The notes under the pieces are model-generated. The model worked only from the letters and a program-made list of their open reading frames with translations. It was not told the DNA's origin and did no database searches. A DNA stretch of 64,000 nucleotides, taken from assembly GCA_050013875.1 (NCBI GenBank), contig JBEKEK010000012.1, positions 1 to 64,000 of the forward strand, written 5' to 3'. The stretch is from Trebonia sp050013875. GTDB lineage: Bacteria; Actinomycetota; Actinomycetes; Streptosporangiales; Streptosporangiaceae. Shown one piece after another: positions 57,598-64,000 of the stretch (positions within the stretch are counted from its first letter, which is position 1; every line of letters begins with the position of its first letter). The translations under genes and the position numbers were made by a program.

Positions 57598-57624
57598 TGT
57601 CACACGAGCCGGGCGGCCGGCATC
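57598..57624 (+). promoter_or_regulatory. ECF41-type promoter for the CMD gene
   Basis: TGTCACA (57598-57604) is followed after 16 bases by CATC (57621-57624), one mismatch from CGTC. It lies 42 bases before the carboxymuconolactone-decarboxylase-like gene and matches the promoter on the other strand. Confidence 0.75.
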
Positions 57625-57665
57625 TCATGTTCGTCAAGTACAGCAACACGAGTGAGGACGAGGCC

Positions 57666-58151
57666 ATGGAACCCCGATTCAACATGTTCGGCAACGAGCT
57701 CGCCACCACGTTCACCAAGCGGTTCGCCAATGCCGGCCTGGCGATCCACCAGTCGCCACTGCCGAAGTCAACCCAGGAGCTTGTATCGCTGCGCGCCAGC
57801 CAGATCAATGGCTGCGGCTGGTGCATCGACCTGCACACCAAAGAGGCCGCGGCCGCCGGCGAGACCGCGGTCCGGCTTAACCTGGTCGCCGCCTGGCGCG
57901 AATCCACCGTATTCACCGAGGCCGAGCGGGCCGCCCTCGCGCTCGCGGAGGAAGGCACCCGGCTGGCCGACGCCTACACCGGCGTGTCCGACGAGACCTG
58001 GGACCTGGTACGCAAGCACTACGACGACGACCAGGTCGTCGGGCTCGTGGCCTTGGTCGCCATGATCAATGCCGCTAACCGGCTCGCCGTGATCGTCCAC
58101 CAGCAGGGAGGTTCCTACGAGCCCGGCATGTTCGCCCGCATGACGAGCTGA
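57666..58151 (+). CDS. Carboxymuconolactone decarboxylase/AhpD-like protein
   Basis: A 161-aa all-helical AhpD-fold protein. The redox pair with following His is in INGCGWCIDLHTKEA (CxxC-x-x-x-H). Many members act as thiol peroxidases/disulfide reductases rather than decarboxylases. Genes like this are the standard regulatory target of ECF41 sigma factors, and the divergent ECF41 gene with shared promoters fits. ATG 57666 follows GAGGACGAGG. Confidence 0.92.
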   Translation: MEPRFNMFGNELATTFTKRFANAGLAIHQSPLPKSTQELVSLRASQINGCGWCIDLHTKEAAAAGETAVRLNLVAAWRESTVFTEAERAALALAEEGTRLADAYTGVSDETWDLVRKHYDDDQVVGLVALVAMINAANRLAVIVHQQGGSYEPGMFARMTS

Positions 58152-58214
58152 CCGGCAGGTCAGCGTTTTTTTCGCCGCCGGGCATCATGTGACCGCCTGG
58201 TTGTTATCAAAGGC

Positions 58215-59627
58215 ATGGCGAACCTCATGCTCTCCTGGCAGCAGGCGGCACTGCTGGCGTTTGGACTTGGCGCGGCCGGGGTGCTGCTGGTGCACCTCGG
58301 CCGCGTCGCCTGGGCATGGCGGTGGGGGCTGCATACCGGCCCGTTCCTGCGCGAGGCGGGCGTGGTGATCGCGCTGTACGCGCTGTGGCAGCTCGCGGGG
58401 AACCTCGCCCAGGGCGGCTACCAGCAGGCCATCGCGCATGCCGGGTGGATCTGGGACACCGAGCGGACGCTACGGCTGCCCAGCGAAGCGGACGTCCAGC
58501 GGCTGCTGCTCCCGCACCCGCTGCTTTCCGAGATCGCGAACCTCTACTACGCGACGATGCACTTCGGGCTGCTGATCGCGATGCTGATCTGGCTGTTCGC
58601 CCGGCATCGCGATGGCTACCCGGGGGTGCGCAACGCGATGGCCGCCAGCACGGCGATCTGCCTGCTGGTCTCCTTCATTCCGGTCGCGCCGCCGCGCCTG
58701 CTAGCGGGCGATGGCATTGTGGACCTGGCCGCGCGGTACGGCGAGTCCGTCTACTCCGCGGTCGGCTCGGCGGCGGGCGCGGACCAGCTGTCCGCCATGC
58801 CGTCGGTGCATGTCGCCTGGTCGATCATCGTCGCCTGGGCCGTCATCACCCGCGGTGCCAGCCGCTGGCGCTGGCTGATCCTGCTGCACCCGCTGATCAC
58901 CGTGTTCGTCGTCGTCGGAACCGGTAACCACTACTGGGCCGACGCCATCGTCGCGGCGGCGATCGACGCCGCCGTCATTTCGGCGGGTGCGCTGCTGACC
59001 TGGCAATTCCGCCGCGTCAGGGTTCCGCGGCCGGCCCCGGAGCGGGAACCATCGACCATCGCGTCAGCGAGCCAGTCGTCACAGTTATCAGGGGCGACGC
59101 GGCAGCGGCAGTTCGAGCAGGGCGTTCTCCACGACTTCGCTCAGCGCGGGGTGGATCCAGTACTGGGCCCTGGCCAGGTCGTCCAGCCGCTGCCCGGCGG
59201 CGGCCGCCTGCACCAGCGGCTGGATCAGCAGCGAGGCCTGGCTGCCCATGATGTGCGCGCCGAGCAGGGTGCCGGCCGCGGCGTCGGCGTAGATCTTGCA
59301 GAAGCCGGCGTCGTCCTGCAGGGCCCAGCCATACGCCACGTCCTTGTACTCGTGGATCGCCGACACGTAGGGGCGGTCGGGGCTCAAGTCCTGCTCGCGG
59401 GCGCCGACGGTGGCGATCTCGGGGTCGGTGAACACCGCGGCGGGCACCCAGTCGTGCGGGTAGGGGCGCAGGTCGTCGGGGAAGGCGAGGTTGTGGGCGA
59501 GGGTGCGTGCCTCGGCATTGGCCACGTGCTTGAGCGGGAATGGGGTACTGGCGTCGCCCAGCGACCAGATTCCTTCGGCCGTCGTCCGGCCGTACTCGTC
59601 AACCTCGATCCGACCGTCCTCCCGTAG
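58215..59627 (+). CDS. PAP2-like (AUR1/PAP2_3) membrane protein with antisense-coded C-terminal extension
   Basis: The first ~290 residues are a multi-helix membrane phosphatase/transferase of the PAP2_3 type: MPSVHVAWSIIVAWA holds the PSxH motif and GTGNHYWADAI the final His-Asp. Such enzymes handle inositol-phospholipid or polyprenyl phosphates. The frame has no stop at the expected end near 59085. It continues for 541 bases antisense through the mycothione reductase gene to 59627, giving a low-complexity Gly/Val tail (VGVDLAEAGVVLQGP). I regard 58215 to about 59090 as the real domain and the rest as a stop-loss or an artefact of composition. Confidence 0.8.
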   Translation: MANLMLSWQQAALLAFGLGAAGVLLVHLGRVAWAWRWGLHTGPFLREAGVVIALYALWQLAGNLAQGGYQQAIAHAGWIWDTERTLRLPSEADVQRLLLPHPLLSEIANLYYATMHFGLLIAMLIWLFARHRDGYPGVRNAMAASTAICLLVSFIPVAPPRLLAGDGIVDLAARYGESVYSAVGSAAGADQLSAMPSVHVAWSIIVAWAVITRGASRWRWLILLHPLITVFVVVGTGNHYWADAIVAAAIDAAVISAGALLTWQFRRVRVPRPAPEREPSTIASASQSSQLSGATRQRQFEQGVLHDFAQRGVDPVLGPGQVVQPLPGGGRLHQRLDQQRGLAAHDVRAEQGAGRGVGVDLAEAGVVLQGPAIRHVLVLVDRRHVGAVGAQVLLAGADGGDLGVGEHRGGHPVVRVGAQVVGEGEVVGEGACLGIGHVLEREWGTGVAQRPDSFGRRPAVLVNLDPTVLP

Positions 59628-60455
59628 CCGGACGCCGGCCCGGTCCAGGTCCAGGTCGACGGTGTCAGGTCTACGGCCGGCCGCCACCAGCAGCAGTTCG
59701 CCGGCCACCGGCGTTCTGTCCTCGAGCTCTACCTCGATCTGGCCGCCGCGCTGGCGCGCCCCGGTGACCTTGGCCGACAGGTGCAGGTCCCAGCGCTTGC
59801 CGGCCAGCTTGGTAAACCGGCCGGAAACCTCGGGATCGAAGCTCTCGAGCAGGGACCCGGCCTGGTTGACGATGCTGATGCTGACGCCGAGACCGGAGAA
59901 CAGATGCGCGAACTCGACCGCGACATAGCTCCCGCCCACGATGACCATGCTGGCTGGCAGCCGGTCGAGGCGCATCACGGTCTCCGAGGTTTGGTAGGCG
60001 ACCCCGGACTCGGCGATGGACGGCGGGATCACCGAGCGGGCACCGGTGGCGAGCACGATGCGGTCGGCGGTGAGCCGGGTGCCGTCATCGACGGCCAGCT
60101 CGTGCGGACCGGTGAAGCGGGCCCGGCCCTCGATCAGCGTCACCTTGTCGGACTCGGCCCGGTAGCGACGGCCCTTGGCAGAGACCCCGTCGGTCTTGCC
60201 GAAGACCCGGTCTCTGATGGCCGGCCAGTCCACCCCGGTAAGCGTGGCCTCGATGCCGAATTCGGCCGCCTGGCGAACCTGATCGGCGACATCGGCGGTG
60301 TGAATGAGCATTTTGCTTGGGATGCAGCCGCGGTTGAGGCAGGTTCCGCCGAAGGCGCCGGACTCGATGAGCGCGACGGGCCCTTGGGCCGGGTGCTTGG
60401 GCACCACGACGTTGCCGGAACCGGACCCGATGATCACCAAAGAAAAGTGAGGCAC
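59088..60455 (-). CDS. mtr: Mycothione reductase
   Basis: NADPH-dependent flavoprotein disulfide reductase of 455 aa that regenerates mycothiol, the main thiol of actinobacteria. FAD motif IIGSGSGN (8-15), redox disulfide GGTCLNRGCIPSK (Cys39, Cys44), NADPH motif VIVGGSYVAVEFAHLF and the C-terminal HPALSE (His435, Glu440) are present. The GSGSGN form in place of GxGxxG and the HPALSE end separate it from lipoamide dehydrogenase and mercuric reductase. Confidence 0.93.
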   Translation of the reverse strand: MPHFSLVIIGSGSGNVVVPKHPAQGPVALIESGAFGGTCLNRGCIPSKMLIHTADVADQVRQAAEFGIEATLTGVDWPAIRDRVFGKTDGVSAKGRRYRAESDKVTLIEGRARFTGPHELAVDDGTRLTADRIVLATGARSVIPPSIAESGVAYQTSETVMRLDRLPASMVIVGGSYVAVEFAHLFSGLGVSISIVNQAGSLLESFDPEVSGRFTKLAGKRWDLHLSAKVTGARQRGGQIEVELEDRTPVAGELLLVAAGRRPDTVDLDLDRAGVRLREDGRIEVDEYGRTTAEGIWSLGDASTPFPLKHVANAEARTLAHNLAFPDDLRPYPHDWVPAAVFTDPEIATVGAREQDLSPDRPYVSAIHEYKDVAYGWALQDDAGFCKIYADAAAGTLLGAHIMGSQASLLIQPLVQAAAAGQRLDDLARAQYWIHPALSEVVENALLELPLPRRP

Positions 60456-60525
60456 CTGTTCAGGCTATTGCTAAAACAAAGATTTGAGTGATGCGGGCGG
60501 GCGGGCGGGCCAGGCCAGCGCCGCA

Positions 60526-62085
60526 TTAGTTCGTCTGCGCCTCGGTCGTCTCCCGGTCCGCCTGTGACGCGGGGGCTTCCTGCTGCACGCCACCGCGCAG
60601 CCCGATGATGCCGATGACGGCGGCCACCGCCATGATGCCCGCCATTACATAGAACACGGTCTGGGTGGACTGCGCGAAGTCCACCCGGAAGTACTGCGGG
60701 ATGGAGCTCACCGAGCCAGACCCTGAACCGGACGAGGAGAACTGGGTCGCCGAGGCATGCGCGTTGGCGGCCGGGACGCCGCGGGCGACCAGCGAGTTGT
60801 AAAGATGGTTGCGGGTCTGGGCGACCGAGATGGTGCCGAGGATCGCCAGGCCCATGCTGGCGGCGTAGTTCCGCACGGTCTGGGTGATGCCGGTCGCCTC
60901 GCCGTAGGACAGCCGGCTGGCCCGGTTGACCGCGTCCGTGCTCGACGGGCCGAGCATGAAGCCCATGCCGGCCCCGGCGAGGATGATGTACCACTGCTGC
61001 GCGCTGAAGCTCAGCCCGGTCACCTTGCCCGCCCACAGGTAGAACCCGACCGCGCCGAGGGCGCACCCGAGCACCACCGGCCGCTTGGCGCCGGCCCGGT
61101 CCAGCATCCGCCCGCCGATCTGGGCGGCGATAACGAAGCCGATGAAGAAGTACAGCAAGATCACGCCAGCCTGCGACGCGGACTTGGCCAGCGAGATCTG
61201 GGCGTACTCGCTGCCGAAGAAGAACACCGGGATGAACACCAGGTTGGTGGCGCCGAGCACCAGGCATTGGGTAGTGAATGTCCGGTTTTCGAAGATGCTC
61301 ACCTGCATCAGGGGTGACGCGGTGCGGCGCTCGACGAAGTAGAACACAACCAGCAGGACGAGCCCCAGTGCGATGCTCAACCCGATCAGCGGGTTGTGCC
61401 AGCCCCAGATGTTCGACTGCTGGAAGCCGAACACGCTCAGCGCCACCCCCGCCGCGATCAGCACCAGACCGCGGTAGTCCATCGGGGCGGCCTTGTAATC
61501 CGTCACCGGCTTGGAGATGAAGATCAGCACGAGCGCGATCAGCGCGACCGGGATGTTCACCCAGAAGATCCCGCGCCAGGTCCACTCGGTGAGGTAGCCG
61601 CCGAGCAGCGGGCCGATCGCGGTCAGGCCGCCGGCGATGCCGAAGAACAGCGCCAGTGCCCGGCCGCGCTGCCTGAGCTCGAAGGTCTGCACGACGATGG
61701 CCAGCGCGGCCGGGAACATGATCGCACCGCCGGCGCCCTGCACGACGCGGAAGATCACGATCCAGGCCTCGGCGAAGCTGCCCTTGGGCGTGAGGCCGCA
61801 CAGCGCGGACGCCGCCGCGAACACGATGACGCCGAGGGTCACCATCTTGCGGTGGCCGAGCGTGTCGGCCAGCCGGCCGCCGAACGCGAAGAGCGCCGCC
61901 AGCGACAGCAGGTAAGCGTTGACCGCCCACTGCACGCCGGTGCTTGACAGGCCAAGCTCGCTCTGGATCTTCGGCACCGCGATCGAGACGATCGTCTGGT
62001 CGATGAACGTCATCGAGACCGCGAAGATCATTGCTGCCAGGATCAGGTTCCGTGACCGCCCGCGGCCGGCCTCGCTTACCGCCAT
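60526..62085 (-). CDS. DHA2-family (EmrB/QacA) multidrug exporter
   Basis: Proton-driven MFS exporter of 519 aa with 14 predicted helices. It begins FAVSMTFIDQTIVSIAVPKI (motif D1 of DHA2), contains GGRLADTLGHRKM (motif A), RVVQGAGGAIMFPAALAIV (motif C region) and a final helix before an acidic tail. It probably exports a hydrophobic cation or antibiotic. No regulator is adjacent; the next gene upstream (63120) is unrelated in function. Confidence 0.92.
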   Translation of the reverse strand: MAVSEAGRGRSRNLILAAMIFAVSMTFIDQTIVSIAVPKIQSELGLSSTGVQWAVNAYLLSLAALFAFGGRLADTLGHRKMVTLGVIVFAAASALCGLTPKGSFAEAWIVIFRVVQGAGGAIMFPAALAIVVQTFELRQRGRALALFFGIAGGLTAIGPLLGGYLTEWTWRGIFWVNIPVALIALVLIFISKPVTDYKAAPMDYRGLVLIAAGVALSVFGFQQSNIWGWHNPLIGLSIALGLVLLVVFYFVERRTASPLMQVSIFENRTFTTQCLVLGATNLVFIPVFFFGSEYAQISLAKSASQAGVILLYFFIGFVIAAQIGGRMLDRAGAKRPVVLGCALGAVGFYLWAGKVTGLSFSAQQWYIILAGAGMGFMLGPSSTDAVNRASRLSYGEATGITQTVRNYAASMGLAILGTISVAQTRNHLYNSLVARGVPAANAHASATQFSSSGSGSGSVSSIPQYFRVDFAQSTQTVFYVMAGIMAVAAVIGIIGLRGGVQQEAPASQADRETTEAQTN

Positions 62086-62226
62086 AAGCCCCCCAAGTCC
62101 CGTAGTGACGGAAACAGTATCCTCGAATCCGTCGCGTAAACGGGAGGCCTAGGCGATCACTTTCCGCCGAATTTCACCTTCCACCCCCAGTGGTCCGGCT
62201 GAGGGCGAGGTTCCCGCCGCTGAGGA

Positions 62227-63120
62227 CTACGCCGCGGCGAGGACGCCCACGCGGCGGCCGGTGGTGAGGCGCCCGACGGAGGTCCCGCAGTAGGAACCGG
62301 ATGTGGGGGCGACGTCGGAGTAATCGCGGCCGGTGGCGATCGTGACGTAGCCCCCGTCGGTGCGGCGGCCATTGCACGGGTCGAGCGCGATGGCCTCGGC
62401 CTGGTCACCGCGCGGGACGATCACCTCGACCCAGGCATGGGTTCCGCCCTGCCCGAGCAGGTGCCCGGAGACGTACCGGGCAGGCAGCCGCAGTAGGTGG
62501 CAGAGGGCAAGCATCACGTGCGCGTAGTCCTGGCAGACGCCCCGCCCGCCCGCCAGCGCCTGGGCCGCCGTCGTGGTCACCTGAGTGACACCGTCGGTGT
62601 AGGTAATGGCCCGTGAGACCGCTTCGCTGACCCGGTCGGCAGTATCCTCGGCCGCGTCGCCGGCCGACTCGTCGGCGATGCGGGCGGCCATGGCCCGCAG
62701 CCGGTCATCGGCCGCGGTCAGCTGGGTGGGACGGAGCAGGCGCGGGCTGCGCAGCGCGTCGGCGGGAAGCACCGTGGGGCCGTCGTCGGCGACCCGCTCC
62801 AGCACCGCGGCCAGCCGGAATTCGATGGCGTGGGACACCCGCTCGGCCTCCAGCCAGGCCACGACGTTACCGTCGGCGTCACGGCGGACCCGCCGCCGCG
62901 CCGGCGCGCCATCGACCTCGAGCCGGTGGGCGAGGCGGTATTGGTTGCCGTGCCGGGCAGGCGGCACGATGACCAGCCGCTGCCGCAGCTCGCGGACCGG
63001 CGTGTCGTACTCGTAACGGAACTTCTGCTCAAGGACGTAGCGCACACGCCTGGCAGCCCCTAGGTCGAGCCGCTGGTGATCGAGGACCGGAGCGCTCAGG
63101 ACGGAAGGATCCAGCATCAT
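62227..63120 (-). CDS. Transglutaminase-like cysteine protease family protein
   Basis: A 297-aa cytoplasmic protein with an N-terminal beta-domain of the bacterial transglutaminase-like family (VRYVLEQKFRYEYDTPV, RQRLVIVPPARHG). The catalytic triad is visible as Cys in GGRGVCQDYAHVM, His in GTHAWVEV and Asp in LDPCNG. GAGGAGG precedes the ATG. It may cross-link or cut a protein, often encoded with circularly permuted ATP-grasp and alpha-E genes; these are not seen here. Confidence 0.9.
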   Translation of the reverse strand: MMLDPSVLSAPVLDHQRLDLGAARRVRYVLEQKFRYEYDTPVRELRQRLVIVPPARHGNQYRLAHRLEVDGAPARRRVRRDADGNVVAWLEAERVSHAIEFRLAAVLERVADDGPTVLPADALRSPRLLRPTQLTAADDRLRAMAARIADESAGDAAEDTADRVSEAVSRAITYTDGVTQVTTTAAQALAGGRGVCQDYAHVMLALCHLLRLPARYVSGHLLGQGGTHAWVEVIVPRGDQAEAIALDPCNGRRTDGGYVTIATGRDYSDVAPTSGSYCGTSVGRLTTGRRVGVLAAA

Positions 63121-63230
63121 CCGGTTGCCTCCTCGGCCAGGTCGATCGATAAGCGGGCGGTTTCCCTGCCCCCATGATCGCGGCCGGTTGTTTCCTAGCA
63201 GTTAACTTGAGTGACAGAAAGATTGATCGA

Positions 63231-63761
63231 CTAGCCCAGCCTGCCGCCGTCCCCATCGAACAGGTGCTGGCCGGGCGCTCCGGGCAGCCACGCTAGCTTC
63301 TTGTCGAAGTGCAGGGTCGTACCCTGGCGTTTATCGCCGGTTAGCTGCAGGTTGTCGACAACCGCGTCGATGATCTGCAGGCCGCGGCCATGCTCGGCCA
63401 TCGCGCTAACCGGCTCATCGGCAACGGCAAACCGGCCGGGCCATGCGTCACCAGTCCCGTGGCTGTCCTGGCTGGCACTGGCGCCGATGCTATCCGGCGT
63501 CAGCGGGTCGCCGTCCTGGCTGCCGGTGTTGACGACCTCGATCGCGCACCGGTAGTTCCCGGTGCTCACCCGGACCTCGTACTCCTCGCCAGGACCCGCG
63601 TGCTGGATGACGTTGGCGCAGGCCTCGCTGAGCGCCAAGGCAATATCGTCGCGAGTGTCCGGAGTGACCCCGAGAGTCTCCAGGCAGCTATCGAGAACCT
63701 GGCGGCTGACTGGCACGCTGACGGCATCGCGGGGAAGATGAAGCACCATCTGGATTTCCAT
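63231..63761 (-). CDS. Anti-sigma regulatory factor (RsbW-type serine kinase/ATPase)
   Basis: A 176-aa HATPase_c protein. The N box DIALALSEACANVIQHA and the G box GRGLQIIDAVVD are clear, with a final FDKKL strand. Such proteins bind or phosphorylate a sigma factor or its antagonist (RsbW/SpoIIAB type). The ATG at 63761 is chosen for GAGGTGG five bases upstream; the frame extends to 63956 without a ribosome site. No sigma or STAS gene is visible in the window. Confidence 0.88.
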   Translation of the reverse strand: MEIQMVLHLPRDAVSVPVSRQVLDSCLETLGVTPDTRDDIALALSEACANVIQHAGPGEEYEVRVSTGNYRCAIEVVNTGSQDGDPLTPDSIGASASQDSHGTGDAWPGRFAVADEPVSAMAEHGRGLQIIDAVVDNLQLTGDKRQGTTLHFDKKLAWLPGAPGQHLFDGDGGRLG

Positions 63762-63794
63762 GCCAACCACCTCTGCCGGGCACCAGCTACATCG

Positions 63795-63812
63795 GCAGGC
63801 CAATTGGCCTGC
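63795..63812. promoter_or_regulatory. 18-base perfect palindrome upstream of the RsbW-type gene
   Basis: GCAGGCCAATTGGCCTGC is fully self-complementary. It lies 34-51 bases before the anti-sigma gene start. The remaining bases to 64000 contain no supported gene start; the minus strand may hold the end of an upstream gene. Confidence 0.55.
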
Positions 63813-64000
63813 TTGGATCACAAGTGCCTCGATCTCGCCGTTCCAAACGGAAGCCGCGGGAGTACTGCGCGAGGCGGACTCAGACTTCAGTCGTCCGGAG
63901 AGTTCAACATCGTCGAACTCGCCGTAGATCTCGAGCGCCCTTGGTGTCCGGAGCACGGGCGACTTCTATCGGATCATCGAAGAAAGGCTGCGAGTGCGGT

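Noticed and set aside
1..64000. Search for a mobile element or prophage around the two peptide loci
   Set aside because: No transposase, integrase, tRNA or flanking direct repeats were found, so an island origin is not supported from this window.

Overview
The window is high-GC DNA with long GTG/ATG-started genes and strong GGAGG ribosome sites. It encodes a mycothione reductase, F420/PPOX and LLM-type flavin enzymes, SigE- and SigJ(ECF41)-type sigma factors and FxSxx-COOH peptide systems. Together these point to a soil actinobacterium; I cannot place it below class/order level. I see no rRNA, tRNA, CRISPR array, transposase or phage structural gene.

Left part (1-10.2 kb): two secreted glucanases on the minus strand (a GH87-type alpha-1,3-glucanase cut by the window edge, and GH16 with a ricin-B domain), a tandem PAP2 phosphatase, a DUF1206 membrane protein, a broken lipid-kinase gene, an FAD aromatic monooxygenase and an alpha/beta hydrolase. 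A third secreted glycanase (GH12) lies at 21.7-22.9 kb.

First peptide system (10.1-18.1 kb, minus strand): a stand-alone RelA-type alarmone synthetase, a 61-aa FxSxx-COOH precursor (fxsA), a radical SAM/SPASM maturase fused to an HExxH hydroxylase domain, and a 1319-aa ParA/TIR-like/NB-ARC/TPR protein.

Middle metabolic part (18.4-28.6 kb): D-erythronate dehydrogenase, an ECF sigma/anti-sigma-like pair, a VOC protein, GH12, a TehA-like channel, a SnoaL-like protein, a membrane/UspA fusion facing a TetR gene with two operators, a PPOX protein and an amidohydrolase.

Second peptide system (28.7-37.2 kb): an nSTAND1-TPR ATPase, an unannotated 50-aa precursor-like peptide ending MFNNYI (31310-31462), a NB-ARC/TPR protein, a TPR gene remnant, and separate HExxH hydroxylase and radical SAM genes. 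It is a split paralogue of the first system. The very similar peptide ends (MFQSSI and MFNNYI) suggest two related ribosomal-peptide pathways with different core motifs. This is the most interesting part of the window.

Signalling cassette (41.5-48.0 kb, minus strand): a VWA protein, a PP2C phosphatase, a protein kinase, a DUF4407 membrane protein and an unrecognised 526-aa protein overlap or nearly overlap, followed by a 38-aa secreted peptide. This resembles the kinase/phosphatase/TerY-like VWA triads predicted for stress or conflict responses.

Right part (48.4-64 kb): LLM oxidoreductase, Nudix, methyltransferase plus MTHFR-like pair, nitroreductase, DUF5995, a shortened DUF1269 protein, a Gfo/Idh plus sugar-isomerase operon with a C39-like protein, an ECF41 sigma factor facing its expected carboxymuconolactone-decarboxylase target with matching promoters, a PAP2-like protein, mycothione reductase, a DHA2 exporter, a transglutaminase-like protein and an RsbW-like kinase.
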